From assembly GCA_033816765.1 (NCBI GenBank), contig CM066291.1, positions 2,046,001 through 2,110,000 of the forward strand: a stretch of 64,000 nt of DNA, written 5' to 3'. The translations under genes were made by a program, and so were the position numbers. Positions 10,013 through 19,855 of the stretch are shown one piece after another. The notes under the pieces were generated by a model. That model saw only the letters and a list, made by a program, of their open reading frames with translations, was not told the DNA's origin and ran no database searches. Source of the stretch: Nothopassalora personata (lineage: Eukaryota > Ascomycota > Dothideomycetes > Mycosphaerellales > Mycosphaerellaceae). Positions within the stretch are counted from its first letter, which is position 1. Each line of letters begins with the position of its first letter.

Positions 10013-13000
10013 GTACTTACATTTAGGGAATGCGATTGCGTTGTCGACATTTAGCCTACGTAGTAGTAGCGTTTACTAGTAGATAAGGTAAGGAAACAGC
10101 TAAACGAGATATAGCTTACGCCGACTAGAAGGATAGAAGAACCACCTTCGACCGGGATAGACACTAGCGTAGGGCCGCCGGGTTACGAAGTTACTAGAAG
10201 TAATAGAAGTAACGTACTATCGAAGAATACTAACATCTTAGAGTTAAGTATTCCTAAGGAGTATCGTAAGTAGTCGCGACTCTTTAAAGAGGAGAGAGGC
10301 AAAACCGCCTTACCTAAGCACCGCCTATAGGATTATAAGATTAACATTTAGCTAGGGAAAGAGCCTCTATAGGGACCCCTATATTAAATGTCTAAGAAAG
10401 AGCTATAGACCCTACGAGAATAGCTAAAGGAGAAGCTAGCTAAAGGATAGATAAGAAGATCCACCTTAAGTGCAGGAACTCTATGTATGTTCGTTCTAAA
10501 AGCAAACGGGAAGTTACGACTCGTACAGGACTATAGGAAGTTAAACGAGATCACGATTAAGAACCGATACCCGCTACCTAACATCGAAGAAGTATAAGAC
10601 AGATTAACCAGATTAGACTAGTACACGAAGATTGACCTACGAGATGCCTTTTATACTATACGAATAGTAGAAGGAGAAGAATAGAAAACCGCCTTTAGGA
10701 TAAGATACGGACTTTACGAATTCTTAGTTATGCTAATAGGATTAACTAACGTACCCGCATCCTACTAGGACCTTGTTAACGAAACACTTAGAGACCTACT
10801 CGACGTATGCGTTATCGCTTACATAGACGACATACTAGTCTACACGAAAGGATCCCTATAGGAGCACATAAAACAAGTCTAGGACGTCTTCGAACGACTC
10901 ACGCAATTAGGATTTAAGACGGCACCCGAGAAATGCGAATTCTATAAGAAAGAAGTTAAATTCTTAGGCTTCATTATTAGCACCACAGGGATAACGATCG
11001 ACCCTACGAAGACATAGTTAATTAGAGAATAGCTAGAACCGAAAACAGTTAAGGACGTACAATTATTCCTTAGACTAGCGAACTACAACCGGAAATTCAT
11101 TAAGGACTACGTAAAGACAATAGCACTAATAACGATGCTTATAAGAAAAGACGTTACCTAGAAATAGGGAAAGGAACAGATTAAAGCGTTTAAGAAACTT
11201 AAGGAACAATGCGCTTTAGCCCCTACGCTTCGACTATTCGATAGTAGTAAGGAAGTCTACATCGAGACCGATACGTCTAATATAGCAATAGGCGCGTGTC
11301 TAATATAGACACACGATAGGTAGAGACACCTAGTAGCCTATTACTCCCGGAAAATGACTATAGCGGAACAGAACTAAAATATCTATAATAAAGAGCTTCT
11401 AGCCATTATTACTACTATGCAATATTAGAGAGTATATATCGAGGGCCTACCGAAGTTAACGATTCTTTCTAACTATAAGAATCTTACGTACTTTACGACG
11501 ACGAAAGAACTTACCCGAAGGTAAGCCCGCTCGTCGGAGCTACTAGGATAGTATAAGTTCGAAATTAAATATACTCTAGGACGAGAGAATAGCCGCGCCG
11601 ACGCGCTAAGCCGAAGAAGCAACTACATAGAAGGAAAAGAACTAGTGCGACATAAAGTACTAAAGACGAACCCCGACGGAAGTCTTAGCGCTAATATAAG
11701 AGAATTTAATAACATCGTACGGATATTAGGCGACAAGGACGAACAATTCCCTATATCGTAAGGAAAATACTAGGTACTAAAGGATCGAGAAGAAGAATGT
11801 ATACGACAGTATTACGACGGACTAACTTATAGACACCCTAGAACTTTAAAGACAATAGACCTAATATAACGCAGTTTCTCATTCCTATAGATAAGACTTA
11901 AGGTATTACGCTACATTAAACAATGCGTATACTACTAACGAAACAAGGCTACGAGACATGTAAAATACGGTTACCTACAGTTTAGGACACTACCGACGAA
12001 ACTATTGGACGAAGTTATAATAGACTTTATTACGAAACTCCTACCGTTAAGAGACTAAGTTACGAAACAACTATACAACATAATACTAGTTATAGTTAAT
12101 AGACTTATAAAATATGCACACTTTATTCCTACATTAGAGACATATAATATAGAGCAGCTCGGATACCTCGTACTAGATAGACTTATCCGGTACTACGGAT
12201 TCCCTTAAGCGTTTATAACGGATAGAGATAAGCTATTTATATCGAACTACTAGAAGACGCTTATAGGAACGATCGGAATTAAACACAAGCTATTAATAGC
12301 AAATTATCCGGAGATAGACGGATAAACCGAAAGGATAAATTAAACGCTAGAACAATACCTACGACACTATATGAACTATGCATAAGACAACTAGGTTTTA
12401 TTACTACTAATAGCGTAGATTGCACTAAACAACTATAAATCGGAGACAACTTTAACGACACTATTCTATACGAACTTTAATAAAGATCCTAACCTATTTA
12501 GAACACCTAGATCTCACCTATAAGCCGAAAGAGTAATCGTAACGACGGATACTCTTAAGGAAGTGTATAAAGAAACACGTAAGGCGATCGAAGATATATA
12601 ACAAAAACTGTCTTAACAACGCTAGGACATAAAAAAATGGCACCTCTACTAAAAGAGGGGGATAAGGTCTATCTCCTTACAAAAAACTTAAGAATAAGAA
12701 GATAGACTAAGAAACTAGATTACGTTAAGGTCGGACCATTTTTTATTGATAAAGTTATAGGACCAGTTAACTACCGCCTACGACTACTACTAGACGCAAG
12801 AATCCACCTAGTCTTCCATATCTCTAAGTTAGAACCCGTAGACGCCGAAACACCCTGCTAGGAGAGCTTCCATTTCGAGCCGGAAGTAGAAAACGAATTC
12901 GAAGTCGAAAGAATCCTAGACAAGAAAGGTCAGCGATACCTTGTTAAATAGAAAGAATACGACGAATTAGAAAATACCTAGGAACTAGAAAGAAACCTTA

Positions 13001-13080
13001 AGAACTGCCGGCTACTTCTAATAAAGTATTTCTAGCGCCGGAAGAACCTCGAAGAAAAGGAGGACTATATAACTAGAAAT
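10013..13080 (+). pseudogene. RIP-degraded chromovirus D: RT, RNase H, integrase, chromodomain
   Basis: Plus-strand pol remnants are in the expected order. Reverse transcriptase lies at about 10480-10860 (YRKLNEI, NRYPLP, active-site YIDD at about 10820), RNase H at about 11240-11640, the integrase zinc region at about 11800-11960, and the integrase core at about 12010-12330 (DFITKL, and DG-TER with Gln turned into a stop). A chromodomain lies at about 12904-13010 (VERILDKKG, YLVKW, with Trp/Gln codons turned into TAG). This places D among the chromoviruses, whose chromodomain targets integration to modified chromatin. It cannot be functional. Confidence 0.87.
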
Positions 13081-13089
13081 CGGAGGAGA

Positions 13090-13560
13090 CATTATAACCT
13101 TAGTCGATAAGGAGATTCTAAGTGTTAGGAGCTAGGTAGAAGTCCGCTAACTCCTCCTGCTCTAGCTCTAACAGGTCCGCCGACTCTACGGTAATAGCCT
13201 CGTTAGCTCTCTAATCTACGAGCTCCATCTACCTGCGCAACCGTTCTTCCTTCGTATACGTAGTATTTAGGGCCTCGCGGGCACGCTCTTAAGCCTCGCG
13301 GGCTTCCTTTATCTACCGCTGCAGTTTCTTCTTTTTACTAATAAGGCGATCGAACTCGGAACGCGACACCTTTTACATTATAACGGATGTTTCAACGAAC
13401 ATACTTATTACACCGCCCCAATAACACGTACACCTTGCACACCCGCGAATGCGCCCGACAGTTAGAATAGGACCGCACTATTATCTCTCCGAAGTTGTCG
13501 ATAGTTTCGGCTAACTTAAGACGACGAGAAGTACTCGAGGAAGAAGGAGCCTTTAGCATG
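13090..13560 (-). pseudogene. Decayed antisense Cys-cluster/coiled-coil ORF of chromovirus D
   Basis: On the strand opposite to D's pol, between its chromodomain and 3' LTR, is a decayed ORF starting at the ATG near 13560. It reads a cysteine cluster (NCRAH, VCKV, GRCNKYVR, where Tyr replaces an expected Cys) followed after one frame change by a Lys/Glu/Arg-rich coiled coil (SRSEFDRLI, KKKKLQR, IKEAREA). Position, orientation and motif order match the intact ORFs at 4443-5060 and 47199-47921, including the KC-x2-C cluster and the aromatic-x2-L start of the coil. This is the oldest visible copy of the antisense gene. Confidence 0.6.
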
Positions 13561-13620
13561 TTAAGAAAGACATAAACAAGAACACTAAACGAAGGGACAA
13601 GGCGGTAGGACTATAACCTA

Positions 13621-13653
13621 AGCTCGAGGCGAGCTAAACTAAGAGGGGGATGG
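13621..13653 (+). other. Hairpin and polypurine tract before the 3' LTR of D
   Basis: AGCTCG-AGG-CGAGCT (13621-13635) is followed by a purine tract AAGAGGGGGATGG (13641-13653) directly abutting TGTTACGG. This is the plus-strand priming site of the element. The same hairpin-plus-tract layout occurs in the gag-only elements. Confidence 0.65.
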
Positions 13654-14328
13654 TGTTACGGGTTAGATTAAGCTAATGCTTAGCGACTAATTAGAGCCTC
13701 TACAGTTAAGTAGGCGCCACTACAGCTAGAAAGGCACAGCTACTATAGAGTGATCTGTTGCTCTATATAATCTGTAAAGCAGATTAACAGATTAGAACAG
13801 AGCACGACAGTAATTAATCTGTTGCTCTATATAATCTGTAAAACAGATTAACAGATCGGAGCAGATTAATAATAATTTCCTTTTGTATTTAGGAACGCTA
13901 AGAAACCCTTATAGTTCCGATGCGTTCAACTCATGTTACTATCTCACTAATTGGAATACAACTCTTATTCCTATTATTTATCTTCGCTTAGCTTACTTTA
14001 GCCTCTCTAAAGAATAATACCGCTACGTGACTTAACTTATCTCTCTTTTGAGACTAGCCCTAGAACGAGACAATAATAAGAGGTTAGGTGATAGTATATT
14101 CTAAATAGTAATATTAAATAGTAAGTTAAACGTATCGAAACTATAAGGGGTTCTTAGCGTTCCTAAATATAAAGGAGATTCGTAGATCTAATTATTCTAA
14201 GTATAAGCAGCCTAATTAGTCTAAGCGTAAGCAGTCTAATCGCCCTAAGTCTAAGCGCTTATGTAGGATAAGTTACGTGCTCGTCTCGTTGTTATAATTC
14301 TAGGGTCTATAAGAATTATTCCGTAACA
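13654..14328 (+). repeat. 3' LTR of chromovirus D
   Basis: A 675-bp LTR with inverted ends TGTTACGG and CCGTAACA. The U3 contains a 64-bp tandem duplication (13751-13814 and 13815 to about 13870), each unit with a CTCTATATAATCTG TATA-like core and CAGATT/GATCTG motifs. The partner 5' LTR would lie left of the window, so LTR divergence cannot be judged. Confidence 0.72.
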
Positions 14329-15014
14329 ACGAGCTACGAGTCGTTAGGATTAAAACGTACTACTGTTATTTAATATACTTGTATAAGCTAGTAGAGCATA
14401 TTATTAAATAATAGTAGTATATAAAGAAGTCGTAAAGAGCGACTGCTATAATGTGTCCCTATAGCAGTAATTTAGCATCCCTATAAGTCCCTATAGGAGT
14501 AATTTTTACATAATTGTCCCTATAGGAGTAATAAACGACATAATTGTCCCTATGGGAGTAATTCACCGCTAAAGCTGATGTTGACGTTGTGGTCATGTGG
14601 ATGCGCTGCTGTTGGAAGCAGTCAATTGCAGACACAAGTCTTACATACAACCATCGAGCGAGCTGCCAAGCCCTTTGCAGATCTGCTGTAGTATGGAAAG
14701 TACATGATGATAATCAATATAGTAGCCACGCTTCCGCACGAAATCACTCCCCCCACCCTTCCAGCTTGACAACAAACGGAATATTCAAATACTCCTTCTC
14801 CTCGTCCTTAGCATAAAGCCGCGCAAATTAAAGGTAGCCCTCTTCTCATCGACCTACGCAAGAAACCCCAAAGCCTCCGGCGCTCTCGACAATACTCCAC
14901 ACTCGTTCCAAACCCCGTCCGATGCCTCACCGCAAAGAGGAACCAGTAACCCATATTCATCTTGTCGATGGGTCACGCTTAGATCATCAGAGCGCTTCGT
15001 CGGCCGGGTGATCG
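14329..15014. other. Boundary between repeat nest and gene island, with a 30-bp tandem repeat
   Basis: At 14455-14563 four units starting GTCCCTATAGGAGTAAT (with variants) recur at 29-32 bp spacing, starting about 130 bp outside the D LTR. Base composition changes from TA-rich RIPed sequence to normal sequence at about 14565. No supported gene is seen apart from a possible downstream extension of the doubtful gene at 15015-15341. Confidence 0.6.
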
Positions 15015-15341
15015 TCACAGCCTCCCCAAAGGGTTCATACTCGCTAACAAGAAGCCATAAGCAGTCTTCACGAAATCAATCGATCCGTCTCCGCATATGT
15101 TGGACAGCGTGTCGCCACGCTCGCGGGACGTAGCCGGCCACGGCGAGCGCTTGAAGTTGTACAGGTTGAGAAGGATCTCTTTCAGGAACTCGGAGACTGC
15201 GAGGGTTTGGTGATGGGGTTGAAAGCTTTCGTTGGTGAGTGCGAGACTTGTGGGAGGTCGATTGCTTCGAGCGTAGGTCGGCGCTTGAGCTTGGAGAAGG
15301 AGAGACGTACCTCCTAGGCTCATGGTTGATGGGATAGCCAC
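15015..15341 (-). CDS. Doubtful small hypothetical gene
   Basis: A 108-residue ORF that I do not recognise. Its middle (SEFLKEILLNLYNFK) looks protein-like. Just before its stop, another frame opens and continues to about 14830 with plausible protein (LVSEYEPFGEAV, LLVPLCGEA). A good acceptor (CTTCTTGTTAG) lies at that junction, so an unseen intron or a frameshift may join the two. There is no clear domain, signal peptide or partner. It may be spurious. Confidence 0.3.
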   Translation of the reverse strand: MAIPSTMSLGGTSLLLQAQAPTYARSNRPPTSLALTNESFQPHHQTLAVSEFLKEILLNLYNFKRSPWPATSRERGDTLSNICGDGSIDFVKTAYGFLLASMNPLGRL

Positions 15342-15795
15342 TGGAGAAGTTCGGCGTGGTTGTCTTCAAGCTGGAGAGGTGGGAGGTCGAGTCTCGACAA
15401 CTTTCTCTTCCTGCTTGAAGTACCAACAAGTCGTTGTTGTCAACCCGGAAACATTCACGTGTCGAGGCAGGAGTCATAGATATTCACAGTACCGATACGG
15501 CGGTACGCCACTGGATAGCCACGTGCGCGAGCTTGAAGTTTTGGGATGTCAGCCTTATCGCCCCGTCACCAAAATAGACTGCACAGATGCGCCTTGCCTG
15601 GACGGTGCATCACGTCACCGCGCGTGCCAACGCGTCGTCGTCTGAGACAGCGCCCATGTGTAGCACGAGCACAGCTTACCCAGAAACTTGCCAGCTGTAT
15701 CAGCCTATCCGCCCTGTCCTTGGTCACCCAAACGCCACGCAATGACCCTCGCTCAACGCTGAGAAATCCATGAAAGATGCACTCCATAACCAGTC

Positions 15796-16840
15796 TCACC
15801 AATCAATGACCCACTCACTCGCCCCGCTCTCCCAAAACTCATCACAAGCCGCCTTGAGTCCAAGATTACTTCTCAGATCCTCCACCTTCAACGGATCTCT
15901 CGTCAACGGATCCGTCGGACTCCTCTTCAAGTGCTCATAAATCGTCGCCCGCTCATACGAGTGGCCATTTTTCGTGATGACAGGATCATGCATCGGCTCA
16001 AACGTGATCATATCGATGAGATGGTCCGGAATCTCCCTTGGCTTGTGGTTCGCCGGATCCGCTGCTTCGAATACAGACCGTAACGTTGCGATCTTGGAGT
16101 CGTAGTTCCTAGCAATTTCGTCTGTCCGCTCCGAAGCTTCGACATTCCCTAGCAGGCCATCGTGGAGTTGCTGGGAGATGGATTCGAGCTCGCGTTGTTT
16201 TTGAGATTCGAGAGTTTCTTCTAGTTCGGCGCGCATGTCGCCTTGACGGCGGAGACGTTCGCGATCGCGCGCGGCGAACTTTGCTTTTTTGCATTTTAGG
16301 ACGAAGCTTGAGAAGGTTTGGAGATCTAGGGGCGAGATCTTGGCAGCCGGCGCTGGGTGAAGGACTTGTTCGTAGGCTGTCAGAGCTGATGAGAGGGCCT
16401 CGTGAGGATGGTGAAGCGCTAGTTGGGCTTGTGCTGGTAGAGCGATTAGTCAGGGTCTAAGATAGGAAGCACAAACAAAGACATGCTTGTCGGATGCATG
16501 CTCGGTGGCAATGGAAGTTTGAACAAGGCCTCTGGGTGGTAGAATTGGAGGCGTCTACGGCGTGCAGCAGCATCGCATTCAGTCCATACTTACCCAAAAA
16601 GTAATATGCCTTGTGATTCTGCCCGTTCGGCCCGGTGATCTCAATAGACTTCAGACAGTCGTTCACAGCGCCCTCCCACTGCTGCAGCTTCAATCGTACA
16701 TTGGCACGATTCGTGAAAATGAGCTGATTCTTTGAGTACTTCTGTATGGCCTGGGTGTAACACGCTTCCGCTTCAACGTATTCTCCGTTGCGGAATGCGG
16801 CGTTGCCCTTTTCCTTGAGCTGGTCGGCGAGATATGACAT
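15796..16840 (-). CDS. CHIP: CHIP-type TPR and U-box E3 ubiquitin ligase
   Basis: Two exons, 16840-16594 and 16433-15796, are joined across a 160-nt intron (GTAAGT to CCAG) and give 294 residues. Residues about 5-110 are TPR repeats (LKEKGNAAFRNGEY, YTQAIQKY, FTNRANVRLKL, then YYFLAQAQLAL across the splice). A helical linker follows. A U-box occupies about 215-285 (IPDHLIDMITFEPMHDPVI, NGHSYERATI). This is the layout of STUB1/CHIP, which binds Hsp70/Hsp90 tails through the TPR and ubiquitinates misfolded clients through the U-box, in the cytosol. The length fits the family. Splicing restores the TPR consensus exactly, which supports the model. It is transcribed divergently from the M3 peptidase gene. 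Confidence 0.93.
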
Positions 16841-17653
16841 GACTCTACTCCCGTCGGCAGAGAGTGGGTGAGCGGAACACCAAGCTGTGCAGAAGGGCGA
16901 GAAGACAGGTGTTGGTTGTGCTGTGGTGAATACTGGTCAGCAAGTCAGTGGTGAAGGCGAAGTGGATGGGCAGCCCGACCGAATCAAGAGTGGGGCTCTG
17001 GTGCCGGATCGGGTAGGTGGTCAGTGATTATTCATTCACTTCACGGTTCTAGAAGTTCATGGAAGGTGTAATGTGATCTCGCACGTCGTCTGCTCAGTGT
17101 GAAGCGCACCGCTCAATATGACCTCGTAGAAGGAGATCGACCGTTGCTGCCTGATCTGGAAGTTGCGGCCTTGCTTTGCAAAATTTGGTGGAAGCTCAGT
17201 AATACTTGATGGAACATTGCTCGGATATGTGTAGCCAAACATATGCAAGGAAGAATGTTTGCGGGGATCACCCTCCAGCATCGAAGTACAGTACGGACGG
17301 ACCTGCATAACTAATATCGGTCTTGCATGCACGATGCGTCGCGTGCTCTCGTCGAACGACCAGCGAGTATAGCACTAATAACCATATTCACCGCCCATCA
17401 TCCATCTCGAAGCTCATTGACGTCTCGGTGGCTGGAGGCCTGAGGACATCAAACATCGGACAAGCTGGCTTTGCTAAACGGATCGCCATCGTCTCCCCTG
17501 CGTCGACCTTTCCTCCTCTTCTTCGTCTGCCTCGTCGCCATTGTGGCGCTGTACAACGTGCTTCCTCGATTACGCACGTTGGTTGCGCACATCACCACGC
17601 CCCAGCCAGCGTTTACCTTTCACCAGACAAGGCCGCTGGTCATCAGCTCCACC
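16841..17653. promoter_or_regulatory. Divergent intergenic region between CHIP and M3 peptidase genes
   Basis: About 0.8 kb with no convincing ORF. It must hold both promoters and 5' leaders. An open frame from 17471 with a hydrophobic stretch lacks any ATG and ends in the M3 gene's intron. I judge it to be leader sequence. Confidence 0.5.
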
Positions 17654-19855
17654 ATGGGTCTGTACTGCACCGTCATGAGCACATGTGATGTGCCATGTCA
17701 CTGACACAACACAGGCGCCAACTTCAAGAAGCCGCCGCAGGCACCACCGCTCTTCACCCACACCCTCGAGAGCCTACTCCGCGACACGAAACGCATCATC
17801 GCCGAGAGCAAGGCATTGCAGGACAAGATCGTCAAGGACATCACGCCCGCGACGGCCACCTTCGAGAATGTCGAGCTCCCCTTCGCTCAAGATGACAACC
17901 GCATGTCACTCGAGACCCACATCATAGGCTTTTACCAGGCAGTCTCCACCGACGCCAAGGTTCGCGATGCATCGACAGAGGCTGAGAAGCAGATGGACGA
18001 CTTCTCCATTGAGGCGTCAATGCGTGAGGACATCTTCAAGCTGGTCGATGCCGTCTACAAGAAGCAGAAGGATGACAAGAGCCTGGATGCAGAGAGTAGG
18101 CGCTTGCTCGAGAAGGACCACAAAGGCTACATCCGCATGGGTCTTGGCATTCCTGCTGGGCCCGACCGAGATCGCTTCAAGGCGGTTAAGAAGAGACTGT
18201 CTGAGCTGAGCATCACGTTCCAGAAGAATCTCAATGAGGAGAACGGCGGGCTGTGGCTGACACGCAAAGAGCTTGAGGGCGTACCTGAGGATGTCGTGCA
18301 AGGCCTCACCCAGGGCAAGGAGGGCACAGCAGATGAGGGCAAGGTCTTCCTCACGTTCAAATATCCCGATTTGTTTCCAACACTGAAGTACTGCAAGAAC
18401 GAGGACGTGCGGCAGAGGGTCTTCATTGCTAACGAGAACAAATGCCCTGGCAATATCGAGCTGTTCAAGGAAGCCATTGTGCTTCGCGATGAGGGTGCTC
18501 GCCTTCTTGGCTACCCCAACCACGCCACATTCCGCATCGAAGATAAGATGGCCAAGACCCCAAAGACTGTCGACACCTTCTTGGGCGATCTCCGAAAGCG
18601 CCTTGCGCCAGGTGGTCTCAAAGAAATTGAGAAGCTCAAGGAGCTGAAGAAGGCGGAGACTGGTAAGGCCGACAAGTACTTCCTATGGGACCACAGATAC
18701 TACGACACCTTGATGCTCGAGAAGGAGTTCCAGCTCGACCAGAAGCTAATCTCGGAATATTTCCCACTCCAAACGTCTATCGGCGGTATGCTGAACATTT
18801 TCGAGGAGATCTTTGGCCTGCAGTTCGTTGAGATCCACGGCGAGCACCGGGACCAGATCTCTGAGACTGGCAAGGGCAGCGACATCGTCTGGCATGAAGA
18901 CGTGCAAGTCTTTGCCGTATGGGACGACCAAGGCGAAGGCGGTGGCTTTGTTGGCTATCTTTATCTTGATCTTCACCCTCGCGAAGGCAAGTATGGCCAC
19001 GCCGCCAACTTCAACATCCAGCCCGGTTTCATCAACGAGAATGGCACCAGAAGATATCCTGCCACCGCATTGGTCTGCAACTTCAGCAAGCCCACCCCGA
19101 AGAAGCCATCTCTCCTTAAGCACGATGAGGTTGTCACTCTCTTCCACGAACTCGGTCACGGCATTCACGATCTCGTCTCTCGCACAATCTACAGTAGATT
19201 TCATGGTACCGCGACAGTTAGAGACTTCGTCGAAGCGCCATCGCAGATGCTGGAGAACTGGTGCTGGACGCCCGCACAGATCAGATCTCTCAGCAAGCAC
19301 TGGTCATACCTCTCACCTGAATACGCTGAGGCATACAAGCAGGAACACGGCGCTGAGCGACCATCGGAGAACATCCCCGACGACTTGATCAAGTCCATAG
19401 TGCGGACCCAACACGTCAACGACGCACTCTTCAACCTCCGCCAGCTTCACTTCGGCATCTTCGACATGACGGTCCACGAGCCAGCATCACACTCCGATGT
19501 CGAGGCACTCGACGCGACGGAGACGTACAACAAGCTGCGCAAGGAGATCTCCAAGATCGATGGTCCAGAGGAGATCGGTCAAGGATATCACTGGGGCCAC
19601 GGACAAGCCACGTTCGGCCACTTGATTGGTGGGTACGATGCGGGCTACTATGGATACCTTTCGAGCCAAGTTTACTCTGCGGACATGTTCTACACTGTTT
19701 TCAAGAAGGATCCGATGAACGGCAAGGAGGGCCGGCGGTATAGACATACTGTGCTCGAGAAGGGTGGCAGCCAGGACGAGATGGAGACGCTCAAGCAGTT
19801 CTTGGGCCGTGAGCCAAGTACTGAGGCTTTCTACAAGGAGCTGGGTCTGTCATAG
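17654..19855 (+). CDS. M3 family metallopeptidase (saccharolysin/thimet oligopeptidase)
   Basis: The start is the ATG at 17654, in the strong context CCACCATGG. The first exon codes only four bases. A 57-nt intron (17658-17714) follows, then one long exon, giving 714 residues. This matches the usual length of fungal Prd1-type enzymes. The zinc site is HELGH at about residues 479-483 (FHELGHGIHDL), with typical M3 C-terminal sequence (GYYGYLSSQVYSADMF). The enzyme cleaves short oligopeptides in the cytosol or intermembrane space and completes degradation of proteasome products and presequence peptides. An upstream open frame could add a hydrophobic segment (LLFFVCLVAIVALYNVL), but only from a non-ATG start at 17471; this is noted as a possible alternative isoform, not supported. 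Confidence 0.94.

Noticed and set aside
14459..14650. 63-residue minus-strand ORF with repeated SHRDNYV/SYRDNYV
   Set aside because: The protein repeat is only the translation of the 30-bp DNA tandem repeat.
17816..18647. Several ORFs in other frames and on the minus strand across the M3 peptidase
   Set aside because: These are shadows of a GC-rich, strongly conserved coding exon.
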